Positions 51,991-62,400 of a DNA stretch of 64,000 bases are shown piece by piece; the first letter of the stretch is position 1, and each line of letters opens with the position of its first letter. The notes beneath the pieces were generated by a model, which searched no databases, had not been told where the DNA came from, and worked only from the letters and a program-made list of their open reading frames with translations. Position numbers and translations under genes: made by a program. The DNA lies in the NCBI GenBank assembly GCA_021234155.1, contig JAJEKV010000071.1, positions 1,871,138-1,935,137 of the forward strand. Direction: 5' to 3'. Origin of the DNA: Isoetes taiwanensis. Its lineage: Eukaryota; Streptophyta; Lycopodiopsida; Isoetales; Isoetaceae.

Positions 51991-53108
51991 CTAGGGCCTC
52001 TCCCTGCGGATCCTCCGTGCTAAGTGAATGTCCTTCGGCATGAGGGTGACTCGCTTAGCATGGATTGCGCAGAGGTTCCCTTCCTCGAAGAGCTGCACCA
52101 GCTCTGCTTCGGCGGCCTCTTGCAGGGCCCGGGTCATTAGAGGGGTAACCCTATAATCGGTCCGGAACTCCTGCATTACTTCCCTAAGGAGACGCTCGAA
52201 GGGCGCCTTCCTTATCAGGAGATTCGTGCACATCTGGAAGTGCCTTATCTCCCTAAACACCCGGGCGTACGTGCTGTTCGGCCCGTGGTGAACCCTCTTG
52301 GGTTTTTCCGGTCTAGGTGGGGGTGGCTTGGGCTGGTTCTTCTTCGGCCTGCCGCCCTCCACAACCCGCTGCACCTCCTGGCGGCAATACCAATCGTTGT
52401 ACCTCGTCCAACGACGGAGGTACTCCTTGTATGCCGCCATTTTGCGCTTAAATTCGCGATCCTGTTGGAGCGCGAATGCCCGCTCCCCTACCTTCTGCTT
52501 CTTCACCACCTTTGGTGGCTCTGGCCACTTCGGGTAGGGTGGCCTCGCATCGGGGTTTGAAGCTTCTCAGAGCGGGCCGGTGTCCCCTTCCTCTTCTTCT
52601 TCCTCCACCTCCTCATGTTGGCGCTGGGGAGGCTCTTCTATGACGACGGTCCTGCGAGGCTCGTCGTTCTTCCTCTTCGTCGCCTTTCCCGGCTCCCTGC
52701 TCGCCCTCTCCCGCTCCCGCTTCTTCACGGCAGCCCTCTCCTCCGGCCATTCATGACCTTTTCCTTACCCTTCTTCTTGGGCCTTTGAAGGGCCCGCTTC
52801 TTCGATGCAGTGCTGGTCTTTGCTCTTCCACCTGTTCTTGACCTGCTCTTCCACCTCGGTGTCCAGAGGCCCGAGAATGGCGGGACTCGCCTGCTTCTCT
52901 GCGTGCCCCGATGACGAATCGCCGCTGGGGCTCTCCTCGGCATCATGGAAGCTCGTCAGTGGTTCTGCTTCGCCGGGCTGGGGACTCCTCATCGCGGGCT
53001 TCTACCGAAGGTGTTCGGGGACCTTCTTGACGCCGCCTGGCCGCCTGCGCCATGGAGAGGGTGGGCCTAGGGCCGATCTTCCCCGTAGGTTTGCTTGGTG
53101 CGTGCCAT
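51991..53108 (-). pseudogene. Histone H3-like gene inside the retrotransposon
   Basis: Reverse strand, about 370 codons in all. The ATG at 53108 reads MARTKQTYGEDRP: the first seven residues equal the canonical H3 start (Lys4 context), then it diverges, so the H3 ARKS motif with Lys9 is absent. After an indel a long linker follows in shifting frames: Ser/Glu-rich (SPSGDSSSGHAEKQASP), Lys/Arg-rich (KRALQRPKKKGKEK, RAAVKKRERERASREPGK) and Glu-rich (QRQHEEVEEEEEEGD), with an in-frame TGA near 52567. The last 172 codons (52509-51991) are one intact frame: after [20 protein letters not shown] come [67 protein letters not shown] and [16 protein letters not shown]. This is a complete H3 fold (alphaN to alphaC) with the loop 1 length of canonical H3, not the longer CENH3 loop. 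Sense orientation between PBS and gag means it would be transcribed from the 5' LTR. Confidence 0.92.
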
Positions 53109-53671
53109 GTCTTGTGGTTCGGGAAATGGGTGACGTAAGGTCGAGCAAAGAGAGAGGTGGAGGTGAAAGGTTGAGAGAGAGAATGAGGTGTCGATATTTA
53201 AAAAGGAGGGTCCCTAGGAATATTCTCCCACCATAATTACCCCTATTTATTAGCCCCCCTTATTAATTACACCACATTTAGTAATTATTTAATTATTAAG
53301 ATATGTATTACTCCTGTATTAATTCGTATTATACCTAAAATTTTTCGAATTTTCTAATGGTTTGAAGTGCTAATTATGGATTTGCGCCATTTTTCACTCG
53401 GGTCTCCGATTGGTATGATTCTTCGACCCATTTTAGGTGAAATTTGATGCAGATGCATAATTTTCACTCCAAATTTACTAGAAGATGAATTTGACTTACG
53501 CATTCCTTCGTCTAACACTTATCCTAAGTCCTGACCCACTACCTAGGAGAAAAATTTTTCCCCTATTTTCGCGGTTCAACGGTGGAAATGTTTATTTCAC
53601 ACCTCCTATAGGCTTGTTAGACTACTTCCATGGTTATGGTCAGTGCTAGTTCCTGGTCAACCAAGAACATT
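53109..53671 (-). other. Retrotransposon leader between PBS and H3-like gene
   Basis: About 560 bp, AT-rich and noncoding; a short upstream reading of the element RNA before the H3-like ATG. Confidence 0.6.
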
Positions 53672-53683
53672 GCTCTGATACCA
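53672..53683 (-). promoter_or_regulatory. Primer-binding site (initiator tRNA-Met)
   Basis: Reverse strand TGGTATCAGAGC, one base after the 5' LTR end; it is complementary to the 3' end of plant initiator methionine tRNA. Confidence 0.92.
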
Positions 53684-53684
53684 T

Positions 53685-55331
53685 TGTGACGCTCCCTGCT
53701 AAACATACGGCGCCCAGCCGTACACTCGGCAGGAAATCCCCCGTCCGGCTCAACAACCGCACGGGCCCTTCGTCTACCCCGCACTCTGAGGTGATCCCTA
53801 GTGCGGGGAGGGAACACGAAGGTGTCTTGCGCGCCCTTCCCCTATGGGCTCCTATAACAGCGGAAGCGATAACACGTCAGAACTAGCATCAAACATATAC
53901 AAATACTACCTCGAGGGGTAGTGCATCACACATATACCAATACAAAGATGATAAGCACAAACCGTGAAACATGAGAGCTCCTATAAAACTCGGACTCATA
54001 AGGAGGATGACTCTTAGGCTAGGCCTCAAGATAGAGCGTAACCGAGTCATGGCAATGGCTTAGGGTCGGGCATAGAACAATGGCTAGGGTTGACCACTCC
54101 ATCCGCCCCCCGTGCATACTTTGCGGATGGGCTAAATCATACTCGCATGACTCTAGCCTTCCTGGACACGCAATCCCATGGCATCACCCATCGGGGACTA
54201 CTCCGGTGTTGCATCTCCTCGTCCGGGATGAGGCGTGAAGGGTTGCATCTCCCCTTCCTGTGGTCTAGAGGTTCCGTGGGCGCTAGAGAATCGCGGACGC
54301 ACACGATTGCACCGACTTAACCCCCAAAACGAGAGCCAAGCCAACACTTGCAGCCCCAGAGGAGGTGGCGACACCATTGCCCCTGTGAGGTGTCGGACCC
54401 ATGCTCGCCCACACTGAAGTGACCAGACCATAAGCCTAGCTCACTATGGGATCCCCCGGCCCCCACTCGGCAGGGGATCCCCACCACCTTCCCTCTAGCC
54501 CCGTTGTGTGGTGGGCCGAGTCATATCATAGCCTCGATAGCTGGTGGGCTCCTATGCACAAAGCCGCAACTAATAGGAACTAAGGGATCTACTCTAGGAG
54601 CATACTACTTATGGCCCTAGGTCGCTACCCCCTTCCCAAAACAAGAGGAGCAAACATGATCAACCATCATCACATAATCATCACATCATGAGAATAATCA
54701 TAATAAGAGCATCTTAACCTAATCATACAAATCTAACTAATGGTTAGGGTTCGTTGATTAGGGTTCAAGATGTTGGATACGGGTTCTAGGATGGCTCTAC
54801 TCTAGATACAAGATACTAGCACATCCGGAATGCTAAGCCCAGATGAGCTATCACAACTACTACCCTACATACCTGCTCCTCGATGCTCTCCCTCCGGATC
54901 AGGTGTGCCTCCATGGTCTTCGACTCACGTGATCTTTTGCTCTGCTCCAAGAACGAGTCTACCCCCGGGGCCATTTGCAGACCGTCTATGCCACAGCAAA
55001 CGATGTTCGAAACGGGGTTTCGAACGAGTAGGTGAGTCTCTAGGTGCTAGGGCTGGAAAAAGGCCTAGGGTTAGGGTTTAGGCCTATATAAGTTAGGTCC
55101 ACCTAGGATGCCACGTGGCACCAATCGGGTGAGTCCTGTGTGGCGGGTGCCCAATAGGTTAAGGCCACGTGGATAATGGTCTTAGCCTATGGTTGGCTAA
55201 GTTATGTGAATAACTTGGCCATGCCCCCTAGTGCCACAATCTATGGTATACAAGGCTATGAAGATAGACTTGTATGGTGGCGGATCCAGGAATATACGTA
55301 TTTATGGCGTATATTCCCCTGGACCGTCACA
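53685..55331 (-). repeat. 5' LTR (1647 bp)
   Basis: Pairs with 42106-43756. It should contain the promoter that drives the H3-like gene and gag-pol. The differences from the 3' LTR are clustered in the central kilobase. Confidence 0.93.
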
Positions 55332-55336
55332 TGCAT
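55332..55336 (+). repeat. Target-site duplication of LTR element, right copy
   Basis: TGCAT, directly after the LTR end and identical to 42101-42105. Confidence 0.85.
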
Positions 55337-55463
55337 CACCTAGATGTACAAGAATGTGCATGTTTTTGTTTTTTTTAATCTTATCTTGCAAATCGGTAAA
55401 ACCTTTTGGAATTTACAAATATTCTACATTTGTTCAATTATTGTGAAAATCAACAATCATTAT

Positions 55464-57321
55464 CTAATATTCATCATCATCATTTTCATCAGGAGATTCA
55501 GCTCCAACCTCCTCATAATCCTTCTCCAAAGCTGCAAGGTCCTCCCGAGCTTCTGAGAATTCACCTTCCTCCATTCCTTCACCAACATACCAGTGCACAA
55601 ATGCGCGCTTTGAAAACATGAGGTCAAATTTGTGGTTAATACTTGCAAACACCTCAGCAACCGCAGTATTGTTACTGATCATACACACTGCTCGTTGAAT
55701 GCGTGCAAGATCCCCACCTGGGATGACACTTGGAGGCTGGTAATTGATGCCACATTTAAATCCAGTTGGGCACCTATTTAAAATTTCAAAGAAAAAGTAA
55801 GAAAATGGTGCAAGAAGAAAATTAGAAGGCCAAAAAACAACCCAAAAAAAAAAAACAAACAAGCAAACAAACAAAGAAAATATAGATGAAGAAAAAAAAA
55901 ATGGCGCCCTAAAAGATGATGAAACATGAACCCTAAAATTCTAGAGTAGATACTTACCAATCGACGAATTGCACAGTTCTTTTGGTTTTGATAGTTGCAA
56001 CAGCGGCCTGGACATCTTTAGGAGTTAAATCGCCTCTGTACATCATGCAGCAGGCCATATATTTGCCATGGCGAGGATCGCATTTGGCCATCATAGAATT
56101 AGGCTCGAAAACGCTGTTTGTAATTTCTGCAACAGAAAGCTGCTCATGGTATGCCTTCTCGCCGGAAATTACCGGAGCATAAGATGAAAGCATGAAGTGA
56201 ATCCTTGGATATGGCACTAGATTGGTCTGAAATTCTGATATATCCACATTTAGAGCCCCGTCGAACCGTAGCGATGTCGTTAATGAAGAAATAACTTGAG
56301 CTACTAATCTGTTCAGGTTTGTATATGCCGGTCTTTCTATGTCTAGGGATCTTCTGCAAATATCATAAATTGCTTCGTTGTCCAGGAGAATCACAACATC
56401 TGTGTGTTCAATCAAAGAATGCGTGGATAAAACACTGTTATATGGCTCCACAACTGCTGTTGAAATCTGCAGAAACAGGGATTGGAAATGCTTTCTCAAA
56501 AAAGGATGGAAAGTTTTTAGTGCAGAAACAGGGGATTTCCAAATGCCCTTTCTAAATCTAAAAAATTAAAGAAACAGAAATTCAAGCAATCCCCTTACTC
56601 TAGGAGATGGATAAACTGTAAAACCGAGTTTGGATTTCTTGCCAAAGTCGACCGACAGACGTTCCATTAATAAAGAACCCAGGCCGGAACCCGTGCCTCC
56701 ACCTACTGCATTAAAAATAAGAAATCCCTGCAAGCCGGAGCAATTATCCGCAAGCTTTCTGACACGATCAATGCATAGATCAACATTTTCCTTCCCAACT
56801 GCAGAAAGGAAACTTACAATGGTAAGAACAGAGCAATTGAACAAGGATTTTAGGGGCAAATGCATGAATAATTCTTGCCTGTGTAGTGGCCTCGAGCAAA
56901 ATTGTTGGCCGCATCTTCCTTGCCGGAGATTAGCTGCTCCGGATGAAATAATTGTCGATAATTTCCTGTGCGTACTTCATCAATTACTGTAGGCTCTAAA
57001 TCCACCATTATAGCTCTAGGAACATGCTTTCCAGCCGTGGTTTCGCTGAAAAATGTGCTGAAAGAATCTTTCCCAGTACCGGCCGCTTCACTACAAAATC
57101 AACAGCATAATTCCATCAAATTTTACTTCAAAAATAAGCAATCAAGACTCTGCGAAACAGAGCGTTTCTACAGTCTGAGAAAAAGATTAACAAAATTCAG
57201 GGACATACGCAAGAATTCTTCCATCAGGTTGAATGCCATGCTCGAGACAGAAAAGCTCCCAGCAAGCATTTCCTAACTGGATACCTGCCTGGCCGATATG
57301 TATACTGATAATTTCTCGCAT
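55464..57321 (-). CDS. TUA: Alpha-tubulin, five exons, 447 aa
   Basis: Exons 57321-57209, 57090-56879, 56798-56599, 56466-55958 and 55773-55464; the spliced length is 1344 bp with all phases consistent. It starts [20 protein letters not shown] (GTP-binding loop), has [19 protein letters not shown] (tubulin signature), [31 protein letters not shown], the alpha-type insert region near [17 protein letters not shown], and [20 protein letters not shown], ending DENDDDEY with the terminal Tyr. The loop after QPDG reads [14 protein letters not shown], one residue shorter than the usual one and lacking Lys40. Intron 2 uses a GC donor (AG/GCAAG). The product is an alpha subunit of microtubules. No frameshift is present, so this is probably a functional, divergent family member. 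Confidence 0.95.
56799..56878 (-). other. GC-AG intron of alpha-tubulin (intron 2)
   Basis: Donor AG/GCAAG at 56878 and acceptor CTGCAG ending at 56799. Splicing gives [12 protein letters not shown] in phase, matching the family. No GT donor is available at this position. Confidence 0.85.
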
Positions 57322-60035
57322 GGCGAGGCTTCCGGCTTGGAATCAAGGGGCAAGCAAGTTTCTGAAGAGCTGAATTATGGATTCAAAGGATAAGAAAAGG
57401 GAGAATTAGATTCCGGCAATATCCAAGTAGCGATCAAGCTTAGAACATTCTGGCATGAAAGAAATGGCATCTAGCCAGGCAAGTACATTTCGAGACCCTT
57501 AATTGGTGTAATATACAACTGGCATAATGGTCTGGGATATTTAGATGCCCGGAGGCCCCTCGTTAGGTGGGAATAGAGTGTCATATGTGACAAGGTCCTC
57601 CATGATTGGCTTTTCATTAGAGATTCTACCATTTTTAAACTAAGGTCCACCATTGTCATGTAAATATATGGAAATTGAAGCTCTAGGATGTTCTGTTGTA
57701 TGGGTCAAAGGATTACTAAACTTGATTCTATACACGTCAAGGTAGGTGGATTTGTGTTCTGGCAATTCATTGGATCATTCTCATCCAGAATAGCAACTGG
57801 CCCCCAAAAAACATGTAGAATCCGGTAGCTTACCTTGACGTAGTGGACATGTGAAGGTGTCGAGCATTCTTGCCATCCCCCTGACCTGCAGAATTTGGTT
57901 GCTCCTCAACGGCGCTCCCGGATTCTGCAGGTCAGGGGAATGGCAAGAATGCCCTCCCCCTCCATACTCCATATCACAGCAAATGCCCTGGGGTGTGAAT
58001 TTCGGGGTGGAAACGTGCCGACTTCTGCCCTGGAATTCAAGCCTCGGGGTGTTTCTTGAAGCATATGGGGTACAGCGTCAATCAGTGTGAAAGCCATAGG
58101 TCTAGTGATAAATTTGTGTCGAATGCTACCAACTTGAAATAATGAGCTTGTATTGTGTCAAAATGATATCTAGTGCACAGTACCAAATATTTTTTTGTCT
58201 AAGGTATGACCTCCTTTTTGTTAATTTTTAATCGCAAATTAAGTAGGTTATTGCAACAACTTTTGAACAATGCTAAATTGTGCCAACCTTTTCTTCATAC
58301 TTAAAACTAAATGTTTATTAAAATTTTATCTAATATTTTAAGTTGTGCCAACAGGATTTTGAGGAGGATTTGTCAACTTTATATTGCAATTTAATTGTTG
58401 CAACAACTTTTAAACAATATTGTAAGTGGAAACAACAACGATTGAGGCCACGACCAAATCCGGAATCCGTGAACAGAACCGAAGAGCTAATCTTGCATGC
58501 CGACCTCCTGTGCAAGCCTTAATGTCTTCTTGCTTTTATCCAGAGTTTGCGATCAGCACACAAGTGCACACAAGGCTGAAACTTGCATATTTGTGGCCGG
58601 ATTCCTGGCGACCTGGAAGACGCTGGTGATTCCTAGATAGTTGCAGATTCTAGACTGATGGAAAATCGAATTACAAATGTATCCAGTAGCTGATTTTTAG
58701 AGCAGAGATTGCGTCTGGTAAATTATGTGAATTTAAATCCGCGTCTCAAGATTTCTTATTCTAACACATCACTAGAAGTCTTTTGCATCTAGAAGCCCTT
58801 TGCTAAATTCCTAGCATACTTTTCTTTATCACTTTTGGATCCTAAATAGAAAGATTTTGAAAATCTGTAGAGACATTGTTGAAAAAAGCCTCGGGCTTAC
58901 TTATGCCAAAGAAGAAGATTACGACATAGCAAAAAAGGGCCCACTATAGGATCTGATAGCTATGTACAAAAAACTGGAAGACGCCAAGAAGCAGCATCCA
59001 TGGGCAAAAATAAAGCTTTGAACACTATAGACAAAAGACCAAATAGGGAGAAATAAAGATAGAATCGGAGCAAAAATTTGTAAAAAAAATTAGCACTCTC
59101 CTTATCTATGATAGTTGATCTTTATTAGATGTTCTAGAAGTTTTGACATCTAGCGGACGAGTTACCCTTTATCTACCTATGAATCGATGGCAATCGAAGT
59201 GCAAGCATAGGAGCAAAACAAGAAAAATGTCTAAATTGGAAAGGCAAATACCTCAGACTAAAGGCATGGATTTACAGAGAAATTAGTGATAAAACAGGAC
59301 AGAAACAGGCAAAACAATCAGGCCTATCCATGGAAAATACAAAAAAAAACCAAAAAGGAGATTTTAGAAACTTCGAAATCTGCTTTCAAAAAAAACGCAT
59401 GGATAAATAAAAAGATAGATGCTTGTGAACATAAAATTTTTGAAATGAATCTGATGTTTCCTATCGAATTCAAATAGCAACTAGAAATGCTAAAGATGGA
59501 TAATATCCTAAAAAGCAAACAGATTGTCCAAACATGTCAAGAGGAAACTGACTCCTATGGTTAGAAACTAGTAGATCATCCAATTCTAAATCACATGTCA
59601 GGAGCAAAAGGACTGCTTTGAGTTAGAATCAAAATCTAGGAAAATGTAAGTTTAAATCGAGTACCTTGACATGAAAAAAAGGAAAAAAAAGAAGACTAAA
59701 AGAGTTATGACACAAGAAGAACTTGATGCTAGCATGCGTACCAAGTTATAGCTACCCTACCCAAACATAAATAAGACCCTAACCTATAAGCAACTAGGAA
59801 AAATAGACACACAAGAGAAATGAAATGGAATGCTCAAGAAGAAGATCAATGAAAAGAACTAGAAATTGAAGTAATATATAGAGGAACAAAAAGGTGCAAT
59901 AAGGTCCAAGCTATTTTTGTCTTGCCAAGTTGATGGTTCTATATTGTTATAGAACTTGCACTTCCTGTATTATATTAACATGTATACAATGGCTTCCAAT
60001 TGCATGAACTTTAATGTAATTGCATCTTTATGGAA
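57322..60035. other. Tubulin upstream region and AT-rich sequence
   Basis: 57322-57500 is the leader and promoter side of the tubulin gene; no clear TATA box was identified. A miRNA-like hairpin lies at 57864-57952. From 58130 to 60035 the sequence is AT-rich with no gene recognised. Confidence 0.5.
57864..57952. ncRNA. Near-perfect 31-bp hairpin, candidate small-RNA precursor
   Basis: GCATTCTTGCCATCCCCCTG..CAGAAT (57864-57894) pairs with 57922-57952 with one G:U-type mismatch; the loop is 27 nt. Size and pairing suit a plant miRNA precursor, but it does not match a miRNA family I can name with confidence. Such hairpins may also come from foldback elements. Which strand might be transcribed is unknown. 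Confidence 0.4.
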
Positions 60036-60108
60036 TAGAATAGAATAGAATAGAATAGAATAGAATAGAATAGAATAGAATAGAATAGAATAGAATAGAA
60101 TAGAATAG
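60036..60108 (+). repeat. (TAGAA)n tail of LINE-C
   Basis: About 14 pentanucleotide units; read on the reverse strand, (CTATT)n ends the 3' untranslated region of LINE-C. Confidence 0.9.
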
Positions 60109-60506
60109 TTTTTTTAACGTCCACGGAGACCAATAGGTCATGGGACCCATACAATGGGCTAGTACAATCATTACTACTAGGGCTAAAAAACCCCTGCCTC
60201 GAAAGGTTTTCAAGGGAAAAACCTTTGCAGTAAAGATGATACTAGACAAGCGGAGGTAATGACTACTGGGGGCTCAGTAATTGCAGACGTTTATCTAGAA
60301 CCTCAAGTATGTATAATGCCAAGTCATGCACAGATGGTGCTCTGAGAAGTTGTGGAAGCGTGGAATGGAATGCCAAGGTCAAAAAATGATTCCGGACTAT
60401 CTCAAAAGGGGCAACTTCGGAAGAGTATGGCTTTCATCTTCAATAACCTATAACCGCAATGTGTACATAGTCTTGCTTCTCGCGGCAATTGCGCGGCCAC
60501 TCCCAT

Positions 60507-61127
60507 CTACTGTCTCAATCCAGAAGAGCTGTGGGACCCCGTGCGAATTGATGCAATAGCTACAAGCTTGTTCCTGGACAATGAAGCAAGCAGATAAGCT
60601 TGGGGCCCTGGTGCCAAGGTGGGACTTATGTGTGCATGATAATGACCAGTTTTCACTTGGGCCAAAGTAACTGCGTCCCATATCTTTTGAGAAAAACGAC
60701 CATTGAGATATTGTTGCAAAAGCCCAGGATCAGAACTGGCAAGCATCAGGCAATGCTCTGGTTGCACAGCCCAACGGGCAAACCATGTAGTGCAATGCTC
60801 TTTCCAACATCGTTTCAAACGCTGAGGAGATTCAGCCATGGCAAGTGCAAGAACAGGATACCTAACATCATCCATGTGGTGCACCTTGCAGATAGAGTGG
60901 AGATGGCGGTTCATGGCAGAATGTTGAAGAGGCCAAAAACTTGTCTCTTGTAAAAGAATAGCATAGGGCACCGTTGTTTTAACTCCGAGGCTGTAAGTGA
61001 GAAAGGACTTTTGCACCCGCTCCAAGCTCTCCCAAGCACTAGCACTAATGGCAGGCCCCCACACTTCAGAACCATACAAAAAAAAGGCTCTACCAAAGCC
61101 GAAACAAGTGGGCTTTCCGCGGGCCAA
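60507..61127 (-). pseudogene. LINE-C protein C-terminal region
   Basis: AFFLYGSEVWGPAISASAWE and LERVQKSFLTYSLGVKTTVP are the post-RT segment seen in many LINE proteins; the rest is helical and unassigned. Frame breaks lie between it and the RT part. Confidence 0.75.
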
Positions 61128-61320
61128 TCATGAATTCTCTTGAAAACAATTGTTTTGCATTGCATAGAGTGCTCTCCATCCAAGCAGACTACCGGCTTGG
61201 TAATACTTCGTTCCCAAAGTGTGTTCTTCTGAATTCTACACCAAGATACTTGTAGCTATCTACAACTTCAACCGGCGGCTATCATAGTGCATAGGGGAAC
61301 ATTGTGACGAGAAGATTGAA

Positions 61321-62204
61321 CTACCAAAAGCTTGGTCTTTTGGAGAGTAACACGCAGACTGTGTTCTTACAAAAACCGTGCGAGCATGTAAATGTTCTTT
61401 GCATACTAGCGGCGGTATGTGCCAGAAGTGAAACATCATCAGCATACATAAGTTGCCTAATGATATAGTGTGCCAAATGTGGACCTCCGCCGCCATGATT
61501 ATCAAGCCATTCTTCCAATTGATCAATGTACAAGCCAAAGAGTGTAGGAGATAAAGTGCAACCACGGCGAACTCCAATATTGCTAGTGATTTGAGTACAC
61601 GATCTTTGGAAATTTAGCAAAACCCTTTCATAGAGCCGATAAACCGCATTTTGAAGATCTTGTGGAACCCCAAGTGCACGCAAAGCCGCCAAAGAAGCTC
61701 GCGTGGTAATTGTATCAAAAGCAGAAGTAAAATCCACAAAGCATATATAGAGGTCTTGTTTCAAACTTCGACTATGTTCAATAAGCATGCGCAATGTGAA
61801 AATATGGTCTATTGTAGAAAGGCATGGACGAAAGCCTGCCTATCCTACAAAGACGCACACAAAGTATGTTACGCCCATGATGTCAACTGCTTCGGTAAAA
61901 GACTGGCTAAGAGCTTTGAAAATATGGAACTTACCGTGATCATGCGATAATTAGAAGGGTCATGCTTATCACCTGCTTTGTAAATTGGTACGACCTTACT
62001 GACAGCCCAAGTTTCTGGCAAGCCTTCTTGCAAAGCTTGATTTAAAAGACTAGTGATGATTGGAAGCAATAGCGGACCCCCCCATTTAAGCAATTCTGCT
62101 TGCAAACCTTGAAGATCAGGAGACTTGCCATTAGATAGATGCCGCAGTCCTTCTTTGACTTCCTCCTCTGTGAATTGAAGAATATCACCTACCAAAGGAG
62201 GCAC
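61321..62204 (-). pseudogene. LINE-C reverse transcriptase
   Basis: Frame 62204-61869 has EEVKEGLRHLSNGKSPDLQG, WAVSKVVPIYKAGDKHDPSN and YRMITVSSIFSKLLASLL; frame 61794-61321 has DLYICFVDFTSAFDTITTRA, GVRRGCTLSPTLFGLYIDQL and IIRQLMYADDVSLLA (YADD active site). One or more indels separate the two frames and another follows the active site. Confidence 0.85.
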
Positions 62205-62235
62205 AGAATTAAGGACCCCAGGATGATCAGGAGGA

Positions 62236-62400
62236 ATAGGATAGGATAGGATAGGATAGAAGGGTTTTTATCGTCCACGGAGACCAATCGGCCTATAGGA
62301 CCCAACAAAATGTCGCAACTTATTACTCTCTGGGTTAAAAAGACCTCGCTTAGAGAGTTTTCGTGGAAAAAATCGTGACAGAAATAAGAGTGTTGTCGAA
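62236..62400 (-). repeat. Second, related LINE 3' end with (AGGAT)n tail
   Basis: TAGGATAGGATAGGATAG (62239-62262) is followed by CGTCCACGGAGACCAATCGG, homologous to CGTCCACGGAGACCAATAGG at 60118. It is the 3' end of a related element, cut off after about 150 bp. Confidence 0.75.

Larger units (their letters stand above)
42106..55331 (-). mobile_element. Chromodomain Ty3/Gypsy LTR retrotransposon carrying a histone H3-like gene
   Basis: Complete 13.2-kb LTR structure on the reverse strand: 5' LTR 55331-53685, PBS, a histone H3-like gene (53108-51991), an unknown ORF (51392-50949), decayed gag, protease, reverse transcriptase, RNase H and integrase with a chromodomain (to 44595), a polypurine tract and the 3' LTR (43756-42106). 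The LTRs begin TGTGAC and end GTCACA and are flanked by the 5-bp duplication TGCAT. The order PR-RT-RH-INT plus the chromodomain places it among the chromoviruses (Ty3/Gypsy). gag and pol have many frameshifts and stops. It lies 132 bp beyond the stop codon of the alpha-tubulin gene and points the same way, so its 5' LTR may influence the tubulin 3' end. Confidence 0.93.
60036..62235 (-). mobile_element. LINE-C: 5'-truncated non-LTR retrotransposon
   Basis: Reverse-strand element with a pentanucleotide 3' tail at the left, then C-terminal, RT and pre-RT coding pieces toward the right, ending at about 62204. The endonuclease part is absent, so it is 5'-truncated. A second 3' end of a related element starts at 62236 directly upstream. 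Confidence 0.85.

Noticed and set aside
51991..52509. Centromeric histone CENH3
   Set aside because: Loop 1 has the same length as canonical H3, and the alpha2 and C-terminal residues are H3-like; the long tail alone is not evidence for CENH3.
51991..53108. A plain host H3 gene that the LTR element happened to flank
   Set aside because: It lies inside the element between PBS and gag, in sense orientation, and is far more diverged and longer than host H3. Not fully excluded without other copies.
53672..53683. tRNA gene fragment
   Set aside because: The word is the 12-bp PBS complementary to tRNA-Met; there is no cloverleaf around it.
57864..57952. Member of the miR482 family
   Set aside because: The start TCTTGCCA resembles some members, but the rest of the arm does not match.
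60028..60249. Reverse frame with SILFY repeats
   Set aside because: It is only the translation of the (TAGAA)n tail.
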